From assembly GCA_018241125.1 (NCBI GenBank), contig JAFEEL010000007.1, positions 124,001 through 188,000 on the forward strand: DNA of 64,000 nucleotides, in the 5' to 3' direction. The DNA comes from Pseudomonadota bacterium. Its GTDB lineage: Bacteria; Pseudomonadota; Gammaproteobacteria; Xanthomonadales; Xanthomonadaceae. A model generated the notes under the pieces. It ran no database searches. It saw only the letters and a program-made list of their open reading frames with translations, and was not told the origin of the DNA. Position numbers and translations under genes: made by a program. Positions 1-8,316 of the stretch are shown in pieces (the stretch's first letter is position 1; every line of letters begins with the position of its first letter).

Positions 1-26
1 TTATTCAATGGATTAAATAATACTGC
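1..26 (+). promoter_or_regulatory. AT-rich upstream region with inverted repeat before the TetR gene
   Basis: The 26 bases before the start codon are strikingly AT-rich for this genome. They hold a 5-bp inverted repeat TTATT-N10-AATAA (1-20) and a weak -10-like TAATAC (18-23) only a few bases from the ATG, so the mRNA may be nearly leaderless and autoregulated. The element is cut by the window edge, so this is tentative. Confidence 0.25.
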
Positions 27-887
27 ATGGCCACCCGGTTCCGCCGATCTTCACAAGCGCGTCGCGTGCCGGCCGATGTGGTCAGCGCGAAAGCATCAGC
101 CGGAAAGCCGCACGCGCCAAGACGGGCTGCAGCTGCGCCCGCTGCAAGCGACAATCCCTCGCCCAAACCACGAGGGCCGAGGCGCGGCAACGGCAAATCG
201 ACGAATGTGAAACCGACGAATGTGAAACCGGCAATACCGGTGGGGCAAAGCGTAGCCGCGCGCCGGCGTGCCCCCGGCCGCCCGGTCGGCAATGCGAACC
301 AGCGCGAGCGCGCCTTGGATGCGGCATTGGCCTGTTTTGCAAAGGCTGGAGTGGCGGCAACCTCATTGCGTGCCATCGCCGTCGAGGCGGGTGTCACCCC
401 GGCAGTGTTGCACTACTACTTCGGGGACAAGCCGCAGTTGCTGGAGGCAGTGGTCGACGAACGCCTGCTGCCGGCCAGCGCGGCCTTGCGCGTACAAGTG
501 GCAAGCGCGGGCGAGAACCTGGCGGCGCTGGTGGCGGCGGTGGTGAACGGGGTCGGGCAGTTGGTGGTGGCGCATCCGTGGCTGCCGGCGTTGTGGGTGC
601 GCGAGGTGTTGTGCGAGGGCGGCGCGTTGCGCGAGGCGATGATCGGACGCATCGGGCCGCTGCTGGCGCAGGGCCTGGCGCAGCGCTTTGCCGCCGCGCG
701 CAGGAGTGGTGATTTGCACGCCGATCTGGATCCGCGCCTGCTGGTTGTCTCGTTGGTCGGGTTGACCTTGTTTCCGGCGGCTGGTGCGCCGGTGTGGCGG
801 CGCATGCTCGGCGCCGGCGACATCGACGCGCAGGCGTTGCGCAAGCACACGCTGGCCTTGCTCGCGCATGGCATTGGTCAGCGTTGA
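27..887 (+). CDS. TetR family transcriptional regulator, CecR-like, with long basic N-terminus
   Basis: A 286-aa protein whose TetR DNA-binding domain begins near residue 95 (RERALDAALACFAKAGV) and carries the recognition segment TPAVLHYYFGDKPQLL; the C-terminal ligand-binding half resembles CecR. It lies directly upstream of HlyD, ABC ATPase and ABC-2 permease genes, the same order as E. coli cecR-ybhGFSR, so it probably represses that efflux operon in response to a drug or metabolite (inference). The first ~90 residues are an unusual Arg/Ala/Pro-rich, probably disordered extension containing an exact 15-bp tandem duplication at 201-230. The start is the first ATG in the window; a shorter protein starting nearer the HTH is possible because no ribosome-binding site is visible upstream. 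Confidence 0.85.
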   Translation: MATRFRRSSQARRVPADVVSAKASAGKPHAPRRAAAAPAASDNPSPKPRGPRRGNGKSTNVKPTNVKPAIPVGQSVAARRRAPGRPVGNANQRERALDAALACFAKAGVAATSLRAIAVEAGVTPAVLHYYFGDKPQLLEAVVDERLLPASAALRVQVASAGENLAALVAAVVNGVGQLVVAHPWLPALWVREVLCEGGALREAMIGRIGPLLAQGLAQRFAAARRSGDLHADLDPRLLVVSLVGLTLFPAAGAPVWRRMLGAGDIDAQALRKHTLALLAHGIGQR

Positions 888-907
888 AGATGCTCAGGGA
901 GTCGTTG

Positions 908-1873
908 ATGAAATCGATCCCGCAAGTTTTGACTGTGCTGGCAACCACGCTGCTGCTGGCGGCATGCGCACCGCGGCCGCCGCAGGTATCGGGCACGCTG
1001 GAATGGGATCGCATCACCTTGCCGGCGCCGATTTCCGAGCGCATCGCGCAGGTCTCCGCGCACGAGGGTGACGAAGTAGCCGCCGGCGCCACCGTGCTGA
1101 CTCTCGAATCTACACGTACGCAGGCGCGGCTGGATGCGGCGCAGGCGCAGTTGGCCAGTGCGCAGGAGGCGTTGAAGAAGCTGCGCGTGGGCGCGCGCAG
1201 CGAGGACATCGCGCAGGCACGGGCGCAACTGGCCGGCGCGCAGAGTGTGGCGACGAACGCGGGGCAGGCGCTGGGCCGCGCGCGTGCCGAGTTCGCCCGA
1301 CAGGTGGTGCCGCGCGCCAGCCTCGACGCGGCGATCGCCCAAGCCGGCAGCGCCGACGCGCAGGTACAGGCGGTGCAGCAGGCGTTGGCCGTGCTGCTGC
1401 ACGGCAGTCGCCCGGAAGACATCGCGCAGGCGCAGGCGCAGGCCGATGCCGCGCAGGCGCAGGTCGATTCGATCAGTGTGGATTTGCAACGCGTGCGCAT
1501 CACCGCGCCGCGCGCCGGTCGCATCGACGCCATTCCGTACAAGCAAGGCGACCAGCCGCCGGTGGGCGCGCCGTTGGCGATCGAACTGGTCGGCGATGCG
1601 CCGTATGCGCGGGTGTATGTCCCCGAGCCGCTGCGCGCCAGCGTGCACATCGGCGATCGAGCGCGGGTGGTGGTGGACGGGCAAGCGGGTGCGTTCGCCG
1701 GGCGCGTGCGCGCGATCCGCGCCGAACCGGTGTTCACCCCGTACTACGCGCTGTCCGGCGAGGACGCGCCGCGGCTGTCGTATCTGGCGGAAATCCAGCT
1801 CGGCACCGATGCGGGCAAGCTGCCGATCGGCGTGCCGGTGCACGTGGAGTTCTGGCGCGGAGGAGCACGGTGA
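908..1873 (+). CDS. HlyD-family periplasmic adaptor lipoprotein of an ABC efflux system
   Basis: A 321-aa protein beginning with a lipoprotein signal peptide (lipobox LLLAAC, acylated Cys20). A biotinyl-lipoyl-like segment follows (AHEGDEVAAGATVLTLEST), then a long Ala/Gln-rich coiled-coil hairpin typical of membrane-fusion proteins, then a beta-barrel region. It would bridge the inner-membrane ABC pump to an outer-membrane channel, as YbhG does. I chose ATG 908 because AGGGAG sits 6 bases upstream; ATG 890 is in frame but would spoil the signal peptide. It starts 20 bp after the TetR stop and is followed by the ATPase and permease genes, so the four form one operon. Confidence 0.88.
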   Translation: MKSIPQVLTVLATTLLLAACAPRPPQVSGTLEWDRITLPAPISERIAQVSAHEGDEVAAGATVLTLESTRTQARLDAAQAQLASAQEALKKLRVGARSEDIAQARAQLAGAQSVATNAGQALGRARAEFARQVVPRASLDAAIAQAGSADAQVQAVQQALAVLLHGSRPEDIAQAQAQADAAQAQVDSISVDLQRVRITAPRAGRIDAIPYKQGDQPPVGAPLAIELVGDAPYARVYVPEPLRASVHIGDRARVVVDGQAGAFAGRVRAIRAEPVFTPYYALSGEDAPRLSYLAEIQLGTDAGKLPIGVPVHVEFWRGGAR

Positions 1874-1961
1874 CGCGCCCTTGTCCCTGCGGGAGAAGGG
1901 CCTGCCCCCGAAGCGCATTTTGTCGGGGGTGGCGCGCAGCGCCGGATGCGGGGCGGATGCC

Positions 1962-2921
1962 GTGAACGCCGACTGCGCCATCCGCGCCCGCGGCCTGACC
2001 CGGCGCTTCGGTGCGCTGGTGGCGGTGGATCGCGTCGATCTGGATGTGCCTGCGCGGCGCGTCTACGGATTCCTCGGCCCCAATGGTTCGGGCAAGTCCA
2101 CCACCATCCGCATGCTCTGCGGCTTGCTCACGCCCAGTGCCGGTGACATCGAGGTGCTTGGCTTGCAGATCCCCGAGCAGGCCGAGGCGCTGCGTCGACA
2201 CATCGGTTACATGACGCAGAAGTTCTCGTTGTTCGAAGACTTGACGGTGCGTGAAAACCTCGAGTTCATCGCCGCCATCCAGGGCGTGCCGAAGAACACG
2301 ACGCGCGCGCGCATCGACGAACTGATCGGGCGCTACCATTTCGCCGATCGCCAGAAACAACTCGCCGGCACCTTGAGCGGCGGCCAGAAGCAGCGTCTCG
2401 CGCTGGCCTGCGCGGTGATCCACGAGCCCGAACTGCTGTTCCTGGACGAACCCACCAGCGCGGTCGATCCCGAATCGCGCCGCGACTTCTGGGAAAAATT
2501 GTTCGAACTGGCCGACATCGGCACCACCATCCTGGTGTCGACGCACTTGATGGACGAAGCCGAGCGTTGCCATCGCCTCGCGGTCATTGACCGTGGTCGC
2601 CTCGTCGCCGATGGTACGCCGGCGGCGCTGACCGGCGCGCTGGCCGGGCGCACGTTGCTGGTGCACGCCGACGATCCGCGCGGCGCGCAGCGCGTCGTGG
2701 CGAGCGTGCCCGGCGTGCTGGGCGTGGCGCAAGTCGGCGCCGCCGTGCGCGTGCTGGTCGCGGCCGCTGCGGCGGCAAACGCAGCGGCGAAAATCGAGAC
2801 CGCACTGGCCGCTGCCGGGCAGCGCGCGCAAGTCGCCGCGACCGCGCCGAATCTGGAAGACGTGTTCGTTGCCGTCACCGGCGCCGATGCGCGTGCTGCC
2901 GACGCGGAGCGCGCCGCGTGA
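1962..2921 (+). CDS. ABC transporter ATP-binding protein (YbhF/CcmA-type)
   Basis: A 319-aa nucleotide-binding subunit with Walker A (GPNGSGKSTT), Q-loop (TQKFSLFEDLT), signature LSGGQKQRLALA, Walker B (LLFLDEPTSAVDP) and the switch His (VSTHLMDEAERC). A C-terminal ~90-aa extension is typical of ATPases that partner ABC-2 permeases. E. coli YbhF has two such domains; this protein has one. The reading frame stays open far upstream, but homology to ABC proteins starts at GTG 1962, preceded by a purine-rich stretch. Its stop overlaps the permease start by 4 bp (GTGA), implying translational coupling. Confidence 0.93.
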   Translation: MNADCAIRARGLTRRFGALVAVDRVDLDVPARRVYGFLGPNGSGKSTTIRMLCGLLTPSAGDIEVLGLQIPEQAEALRRHIGYMTQKFSLFEDLTVRENLEFIAAIQGVPKNTTRARIDELIGRYHFADRQKQLAGTLSGGQKQRLALACAVIHEPELLFLDEPTSAVDPESRRDFWEKLFELADIGTTILVSTHLMDEAERCHRLAVIDRGRLVADGTPAALTGALAGRTLLVHADDPRGAQRVVASVPGVLGVAQVGAAVRVLVAAAAAANAAAKIETALAAAGQRAQVAATAPNLEDVFVAVTGADARAADAERAA

Positions 2922-4027
2922 ACCTGCGCCGTCTCTGGGCGATCCTGGTCAAGGAGCTGCGCCAGTTGCGCCGCGACCGCATGACTGCGGCGATGATCGT
3001 CGGCATCCCGGTGATCCAGCTCACCTTGTTCGGGTTCGCGATCAACACCAACGTGCGCGGCCTCGATGCCGGGATCGCCGATCAGGCGGGCACCGCCGGC
3101 TCGCGCGCGCTGGTGATGGACATGCTGGCCACGCAAGTGGTCACGCCGAAGTATGTCGTGCACACGCCGCAGGAGTTGACCGCGCTGCTGCGCGCCGGGC
3201 GCATCAGCGTCGGCATCGCCGTTCCGCCGGATTTCGAGCGTCGCCGTGCCGACGGCCGCCCGGCGGTGCAGGTGATGGTCGATGGCAGCGACACCGCGGT
3301 GCAGGCCGCGGCCGCGCAGTTGGCGCAAGTGCCGCTGGACAGCCACTTGCCCGACGCGCGCGCGCCAGCGGTGGGCACGCCGCCGGATGGGCCGATTTCC
3401 GTGGTCGCTTTCTACAACCCGGAGCGGCGCTCGGCGGTGAACATCGTGCCCGGCCTGATCGGCGTGATCCTGACCATGACGATGGTGCTGTTCACCGCGA
3501 TCGCCATCGTGCGCGAGCGCGAGCGCGGCAACATGGAGCTGCTGATCGCCACGCCGCTCACCAGCGCCGAGCTGATGCTCGGCAAGGTGCTGCCCTACGT
3601 CGTGATCGGGCTGGTGCAGACCACGCTGGTGCTGGGGCTGGGCGTGTGGGTGTTCGCGGTGCCGGTGCGCGGCAGCCTGCTCGATGTCTACCTCGCCGCC
3701 GGCTTGTTGATCGTGGCCAACCTCGCGATGGGCCTGCTGATTTCCACCCGCGTGCGCACGCAGTTCCAGGCGATGCAGATGTCGTTCTTCCTGTTCCTGC
3801 CCTCGATCCTGCTGTCGGGCTTCATGTTCCCCTTCGCCGGTATGCCAAAGCCCGTGCAATACGCCGCCGAGGTGCTGCCGCTGACCCACTTCCTGCGCCT
3901 GATCCGCGGTGTGCTGCTGCGCGGCGGCACGCTGGGGCAGATGTGGCCCGACGCGCTGGCGCTGGCGGCGTTCACGCTGGTGACGATGGCGCTGGCGATC
4001 GCGCGGTTTCGCAAGCGGCTGGATTGA
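2918..4027 (+). CDS. ABC-2 type permease (YbhS/YbhR-like)
   Basis: A 369-aa integral membrane subunit: one N-terminal transmembrane helix after KELRQLRRDR, a large periplasmic domain (about residues 45-170), then five hydrophobic segments, with the ABC-2 hallmark ERERGNMELLIATPL between them. With the preceding ATPase and HlyD lipoprotein it would form a drug or xenobiotic exporter. E. coli has two permeases (YbhS and YbhR); only one is present here, so the complex is probably a homodimer (inference). GTG start inside the ATPase stop. The operon ends here; the next genes are in opposite orientation and compositionally different. Confidence 0.93.
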   Translation: MNLRRLWAILVKELRQLRRDRMTAAMIVGIPVIQLTLFGFAINTNVRGLDAGIADQAGTAGSRALVMDMLATQVVTPKYVVHTPQELTALLRAGRISVGIAVPPDFERRRADGRPAVQVMVDGSDTAVQAAAAQLAQVPLDSHLPDARAPAVGTPPDGPISVVAFYNPERRSAVNIVPGLIGVILTMTMVLFTAIAIVRERERGNMELLIATPLTSAELMLGKVLPYVVIGLVQTTLVLGLGVWVFAVPVRGSLLDVYLAAGLLIVANLAMGLLISTRVRTQFQAMQMSFFLFLPSILLSGFMFPFAGMPKPVQYAAEVLPLTHFLRLIRGVLLRGGTLGQMWPDALALAAFTLVTMALAIARFRKRLD

Positions 4028-4081
4028 GGAATCGAAGTGCCGGCGCGCACTGTCTTCGCAGCACCATCTGGCCCGCATCGT

Positions 4082-4960
4082 CTATTTTTTCTTCGACGCG
4101 CTGTAGCTTTTCACCCAAGCTGCCGCCAGGATCGGGATGCGATCCAACACCTCTCGACCAAACACGACCTCGCTCACTAGGCCCATGTGCAACATATCCA
4201 CCATGCGGCACAGATACGACTTGCCGCACACCCACCAAGTGTAGTGGGCGTCTACGAAGAGGATATGCTCGGCGCGCACTCCGCAGGACTGTTGCAATTC
4301 TTGCAATTCCAATCCGTCGAGCAATGTTTCATATACGCCGTCCGCTACACGACTCCCAAACGTTGTGGTGAAGTAGTACTCCTTCACTTCCCAAACAGCT
4401 ATCGGATTCACACTCGATGGGAATGCGCCGTCCACGCGACGCGCCAATGTGCGAAGCGGAACTCCGTCCCGGGTGAATGTAGTGAGTTGCAGCGGGTTGA
4501 AATTGCAAGGCAAGCCATTGATCGCCTTCTCCACCAGCATGTTGATCAATCCGGTCAGATAGGCGGGCTGTTGCTTCTTGCCCTTCTGTTTGTTCATCGG
4601 GATTGCGCACTTGGGGTTGAGCCGCCTGCGTTCCTTGGTGAACAGTGCCGCTGCCTGATCTTTGTCCATCAGGTTGGGCTGTACGCGCTTGCTCAGCACG
4701 TCGGTCCGGTACTGAAAATAGGCGGTCAGGAGACTGCCCAAGCTTGTGGCCGCACCGTTCTTGGACATCACGAGCCTAGGATCAAGGCCAAGTTCCTTCA
4801 GCGCTCCAGCTAGGTCCTCCATGCTGTGAACCTTGAGGGCACCAGAGCCTTTCGGCTGTCCCTTCGGGGTTCGGTGTGCGTAGCCCAGATGTTCGGACAG
4901 CGTGCGCACCAGCGCCCAGAAGGAGCCCGGCTGTCCGGTGAACCTTGGATCGCCGATCAT
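4082..4960 (-). CDS. Putative type II restriction endonuclease, partner of the adjacent adenine methylase
   Basis: A 292-aa soluble protein I do not recognise at family level. It contains a candidate PD-(D/E)XK core: Asp177, a short hydrophobic strand, then E191-x-K193 in AVWEVKEYY, followed by a Tyr/Thr-rich segment. Its gene overlaps by 4 bp a small HTH controller gene and lies next to a divergent DNA adenine methylase, the classic layout of a controller-regulated type II restriction-modification system. The nuclease assignment rests on this context plus the E-x-K motif. GC content is visibly lower than in the flanking genes (one 60-base sample is about 55%), suggesting recent acquisition. 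Confidence 0.65.
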   Translation of the reverse strand: MIGDPRFTGQPGSFWALVRTLSEHLGYAHRTPKGQPKGSGALKVHSMEDLAGALKELGLDPRLVMSKNGAATSLGSLLTAYFQYRTDVLSKRVQPNLMDKDQAAALFTKERRRLNPKCAIPMNKQKGKKQQPAYLTGLINMLVEKAINGLPCNFNPLQLTTFTRDGVPLRTLARRVDGAFPSSVNPIAVWEVKEYYFTTTFGSRVADGVYETLLDGLELQELQQSCGVRAEHILFVDAHYTWWVCGKSYLCRMVDMLHMGLVSEVVFGREVLDRIPILAAAWVKSYSASKKK

Positions 4961-5193
4961 TTCCTGCGATCCAGGAACCGCGCGACAAGCTCAGGCAAGG
5001 TCACGCCCAGAACCCCACACAGGTCAGCGAGTTCCACGAGATCAAGTCGACGCTCGCCGCTTTCATATTTGCTGACGTAGGACTGCGGCTTGTCCAACGA
5101 GATCGCCAGCTCGGTCTGTGTCAAATTTGCCTTGACGCGCATATCACGCAGCAATTGCGCGAGCAGCTCGTAGCGGTCCGGGTTGCTGGCCAT
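4957..5193 (-). CDS. XRE-family HTH regulator, probable restriction-modification controller (C) protein
   Basis: A 78-aa Cro/C1-type protein that is essentially one helix-turn-helix domain (LTQTELAISLDKPQSYVSKY, then ESGERRLDLVEL). The size and position match C proteins that time expression of restriction-modification genes. Its stop overlaps the nuclease start (TGATG on the minus strand), so the two are co-transcribed and probably translationally coupled. It diverges from the methylase gene, and the 55-bp gap holds an inverted repeat over a promoter, a likely binding site. It could also be a simple repressor of the methylase. Confidence 0.85.
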   Translation of the reverse strand: MASNPDRYELLAQLLRDMRVKANLTQTELAISLDKPQSYVSKYESGERRLDLVELADLCGVLGVTLPELVARFLDRRK

Positions 5194-5213
5194 CGCATGA
5201 TGTTAGGCGTAGC

Positions 5214-5242
5214 TTGATAACTATCCCAAAACGGGATAATAT
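5214..5242 (+). promoter_or_regulatory. Predicted promoter of the methylase gene; leaderless transcript likely
   Basis: TTGATA (5214-5219) and TAATAT (5237-5242), or the overlapping GATAAT, form a sigma70-like promoter. Transcription would start within a few bases of the ATG at 5249. There is no room for a Shine-Dalgarno sequence, so the methylase mRNA is probably leaderless, as in several described restriction-modification systems. Confidence 0.5.
5222..5238. promoter_or_regulatory. Inverted-repeat operator between HTH controller and methylase genes
   Basis: A perfect 6-bp inverted repeat TATCCC-AAAAC-GGGATA lies between the divergent controller and methylase genes. It overlaps the spacer and -10 of the methylase promoter (TTGATA at 5214-5219; TAATAT at 5237-5242 with 17-bp spacing, or GATAAT at 5235-5240). 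The position suits repression or switching by the HTH protein. That it binds this protein is an inference. Confidence 0.6.
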
Positions 5243-5248
5243 GCGCCC

Positions 5249-6136
5249 ATGAGCACGGCGATTGATGACACCACGCTGTTTCCCGACTTGGTATGGCCAC
5301 GCCAAGTTCGCGGGCAGTTGTTGAAGTGGATCGGGAACAAACAGCGATTCGCCAGCGAGATCATCTCCTACTTTCCGAGTCGATTCGATACCTACATCGA
5401 ACCGTTCCTCGGCAGCGGGGCCGTACTCGGTACATTGGCACCCCGCCGTGCGATGGCGGGCGATGCTTTCGCGCCGCTTTACGAAATTTGGTCGACGCTG
5501 CGCCGTGATCCCGAGCGCGTCATTGCCTGGTACGCCGAACGGCATGCCCTCATCAGAGCAATGGGCAAGGGTGCAGCCTATCTCCAGATTCGCGCTTCTT
5601 ACAACGAACGCGCCAACGGCGGCGACCTGTTGTTCTTGTCGCGTGCTTGTTACGGGGGGGTCGTGCGATTCCGCAAGTCGGATGGATACATGTCGACCCC
5701 GTGTGGGGTGCATGACCCCATTCCAGTGGCCAAGTTCGCTGCTCGCACGTTGGAATGGCACCAGCGCGTTGCCTACACCGAGTTCTTTCATTGCGATTAC
5801 CGCGAATTGATGGCGCGAGCACAGGCGGGAGATGTCGTTTATTGCGACCCGCCATACGTGGACAGCCAGACGATTCTCTATGGCGCCCAAGAGTTTCGGC
5901 TTGATGAACTGTTCGACGCCATTGCAATGTGCAAGCGACGTGGCGTGTTCGTTGCCCTGAGCATTGACGGTACCAAAAAAAGCGGAAAAAACGTGGTGGC
6001 CATCGAGCCTCCGCCCGAATTGTTCCGCCGTGAGACGCTGGTCAACTGTGGCCGCTCCATGCTCAGACGTTTTCAGATGGATGGTCGCACGCTCGAAGAT
6101 GAAGTGATTGCTGACCGGTTGTTGCTCACCGCCTGA
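5249..6136 (+). CDS. DNA adenine-N6 methyltransferase (D12 class / Dam family)
   Basis: A 295-aa enzyme with D12-class order: motif X (LKWIGNKQRFASEI), SAM-binding motif I FLGSG (residues 53-57), then catalytic DPPY (residues 200-203). It transfers a methyl group from SAM to adenine N6 and would protect host DNA from the adjacent putative nuclease; the recognition sequence cannot be read from the protein. It diverges from the HTH controller across a 55-bp region with operator and promoter. Orphan Dam-type methylases exist, but the neighbouring genes argue for a complete restriction-modification unit. Confidence 0.92.
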   Translation: MSTAIDDTTLFPDLVWPRQVRGQLLKWIGNKQRFASEIISYFPSRFDTYIEPFLGSGAVLGTLAPRRAMAGDAFAPLYEIWSTLRRDPERVIAWYAERHALIRAMGKGAAYLQIRASYNERANGGDLLFLSRACYGGVVRFRKSDGYMSTPCGVHDPIPVAKFAARTLEWHQRVAYTEFFHCDYRELMARAQAGDVVYCDPPYVDSQTILYGAQEFRLDELFDAIAMCKRRGVFVALSIDGTKKSGKNVVAIEPPPELFRRETLVNCGRSMLRRFQMDGRTLEDEVIADRLLLTA

Positions 6137-6211
6137 ACTGTTTCGACAGAACCGGTAAAGGCTATTCCCACCATCGCCTTCGTGTGCGCAGGCCCTACGC
6201 GGAATCGTTTT

Positions 6212-7594
6212 TCAACAACGAATCGGGTCGGTGACGAGCGATGGCAGTGCTGCTGCGTGATCGTCCAAGGCCTCCACCCGCCCCCTCAACGAATTGCTCA
6301 TCGCCTGCGTGATCGTCACATCCACGAACTGGCCGACCATGCGCGCGTCGCCGGGGAAGTTGACGTAGCGCATGTTCTGCGTGCGGCCGGTGAACTCGTT
6401 GGGATTTTTCTTCGACGGGCCTTCGACCAGCACCGATTGCACGGAACCGACCATCGCCTCGGAAATTTTCCGCGCGTTGGCGGTGAGTGCGGCTTGCAGG
6501 CGATCCAGACGCGCGTGTTTTTCGGTTTGCGGGGTTTCGTCGGGCAGGCTGGCCGCCGGGGTGCCGGGGCGGGCGGAATAGATGAAGGAAAACGACTGGT
6601 CGAAGCCCACGTCCTCGACCAGTTTCATCGTCGCCTCGAAGTCCTTGTCCGTCTCGCCCGGGAAGCCGACGATGATGTCGGTGCTGATGCAGATGTCGGG
6701 CACCGCCGCGCGCAGTTTGCGGATTTTGGCCTTGTATTCGAGCGCGGTGTGGTTGCGCTTCATTGCCGTCAGGATGCGGTCGGAGCCGGCCTGCACCGGC
6801 AGGTGCAGGAATTTGGCGAGCTTGGGCACGTCGCGGTGGGCGGCGATCAGCGCGTCGGAAAACTCCAGCGGGTGCGAGGTGGTGTAGCGGATGCGGCCGA
6901 TGCCCTCGAGGGTGGCGATGGCGCGGATCAGGGTGGCCAAATCCGCCGTTTCGTCGGATTCGAACAGCGCGCCGCGGTAGCCGTTGACGTTCTGCCCGAG
7001 CAGGGTGATCTCGCGCACGCCTTGCGCGGCAAGCTGGGCCACTTCGGCCAGCACGTCGTCGAACGGGCGGCTGACTTCCTCGCCGCGGGTGTAGGGCACC
7101 ACGCAGTACGAGCAGTATTTCGAGCAGCCCTCCATGATCGACACGAAGGCGGTCGGGCCGTCAGCGCGGGGTTCGGGCAGGCGGTCGAACTTCTCGATTT
7201 CGGGGAAGCTGATGTCCACCTGCGGCGTGCCGGTGTCGCGGCGGGCCTGGATCAGTTCCGGCAGGCGGTGCAGGGTTTGCGGGCCGAACACCAGATCCAC
7301 GAACGGGGCGCGTTCGACGATCGCCGCGCCTTCCTGCGAGGCCACGCAGCCGCCCACGCCGATGATGAGTTGCGGGTTGTCCTTCTTCAGCAGCTTCCAG
7401 CGGCCGAGCTGGGAGAACACTTTTTCCTGCGCCTTCTCGCGGATCGAGCAGGTGTTGACCAGCACCACGTCGGCCTGCGCGGCGTCGTCGGTCAACTCCA
7501 GCCCGTACTCGGCGGCCAGCACGTCGGCCATCTTCGCCGAGTCGTACACGTTCATCTGGCAACCGTGGGTGGTGATGTGCAGCTTGCCGGGCAT
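6212..7594 (-). CDS. miaB: tRNA-2-methylthio-N6-dimethylallyladenosine synthase MiaB
   Basis: A 460-aa radical-SAM methylthiotransferase. The N-terminal UPF0004 domain has three cluster cysteines (HGCQMN at Cys12, [16 protein letters not shown]); the radical-SAM motif is CSKYCSYC; a C-terminal TRAM domain includes [21 protein letters not shown]. It converts i6A37 to ms2i6A37 in tRNAs reading UNN codons. I used the ATG before [14 protein letters not shown]; the upstream open frame lacks homology. A -10-like TACAAT lies at 7623-7628 on the minus strand, giving a leader of about 20 nt. It is convergent with the methylase gene, leaving only 75 bp between them. Confidence 0.97.
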   Translation of the reverse strand: MPGKLHITTHGCQMNVYDSAKMADVLAAEYGLELTDDAAQADVVLVNTCSIREKAQEKVFSQLGRWKLLKKDNPQLIIGVGGCVASQEGAAIVERAPFVDLVFGPQTLHRLPELIQARRDTGTPQVDISFPEIEKFDRLPEPRADGPTAFVSIMEGCSKYCSYCVVPYTRGEEVSRPFDDVLAEVAQLAAQGVREITLLGQNVNGYRGALFESDETADLATLIRAIATLEGIGRIRYTTSHPLEFSDALIAAHRDVPKLAKFLHLPVQAGSDRILTAMKRNHTALEYKAKIRKLRAAVPDICISTDIIVGFPGETDKDFEATMKLVEDVGFDQSFSFIYSARPGTPAASLPDETPQTEKHARLDRLQAALTANARKISEAMVGSVQSVLVEGPSKKNPNEFTGRTQNMRYVNFPGDARMVGQFVDVTITQAMSNSLRGRVEALDDHAAALPSLVTDPIRC

Positions 7595-7712
7595 GGCCGT
7601 TACCGTTGGATGGTGGTCGTCTATTGTAAACGCGCAGCAACAAGCCCGCCGGTGCCGGTGGGCGCCAGCGGGCAACGCCGCGTTGGGGCAGGGCGCGCGC
7701 GCCCTCGACCGA

Positions 7713-8057
7713 TCAGTCTTCGGTGTAGGTGTAGGACTCGATCTCGCAGACGTTCACTTCCCGGCGAACCAGCGCGGTGCCGTCGTTGAACACGGCCTTG
7801 AAGTCGTACACGCAGCTGCCGGAGCCATCGTCGATGTTGATGCGTGCCGCTTCGCCCGGATCGAGCGTGGACGATCCCAGGATGTCCTCTTCCCAAGAGT
7901 TGGTCGAGGTACGCGAGGCGTAGAAGCGCACGATCGTGTGGCGGGTGGCGTTGATGATCTTCACATGGCGATCGGCCGCGTTGGCGGTGCCGGTCAGGGC
8001 CAGCGCGAAAACGATCGCGGCAAGCGCGGAGCTGAGTGTGGTGCGAAGCGAGAGCAT
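7713..8057 (-). CDS. Small secreted (periplasmic) protein of unknown function
   Basis: A 114-aa protein with a clear Sec signal peptide (hydrophobic core [13 protein letters not shown], cleavage after TANA). The mature ~88-aa part is beta-rich ([18 protein letters not shown], then [16 protein letters not shown]) with two cysteines (in GSCVYD and NVCEIE) that could pair in the periplasm. The ATG is preceded by GGAG. I do not recognise a characterised homologue, although the pattern looks like a small family of exported beta-sandwich proteins. It is monocistronic, downstream of no obvious partner and divergent from the transglycosylase gene. Confidence 0.75.
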   Translation of the reverse strand: MLSLRTTLSSALAAIVFALALTGTANAADRHVKIINATRHTIVRFYASRTSTNSWEEDILGSSTLDPGEAARINIDDGSGSCVYDFKAVFNDGTALVRREVNVCEIESYTYTED

Positions 8058-8316
8058 GGCGAAGGACTCCGTTTCTTCGGGCGGGGTGGTGGTAGCTGGT
8101 GGGTGCCAGGCGTGGAAAGCGGCGATCAAGCGCCCCTGCCGACTTCCAGCTGGCATCTGTGCAGACGAAAGACGCGGGGAAATCCCTGCCTGCGGCAATG
8201 ACTGCAACCCGAGCGCGCTCGCGGAGGGTGCATCGGCCCGGCGAAGGGGTTATCGTAGGGCGTGGCCGGCCGGAAGGACGCAGGGCGGGGCCAGCTCAGA
8301 TGGGGAACACAACGGC

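Noticed and set aside
1874-1961. Small coding gene between the HlyD and ATPase genes
   Set aside because: The 88-bp gap is GC-rich with no start/ribosome-binding-site pair and resembles the palindromic intergenic sequences of this group.
2333-4078. Leftward open frame (581 codons) opposite the ABC genes
   Set aside because: His/Gln/Arg-rich translation typical of antisense frames; the plus strand has complete ABC ATPase and permease motifs.
4082-6136. Prophage or integrative element around the methylase
   Set aside because: No integrase, structural gene or flanking direct repeat is visible; the three genes are explained by a restriction-modification unit.
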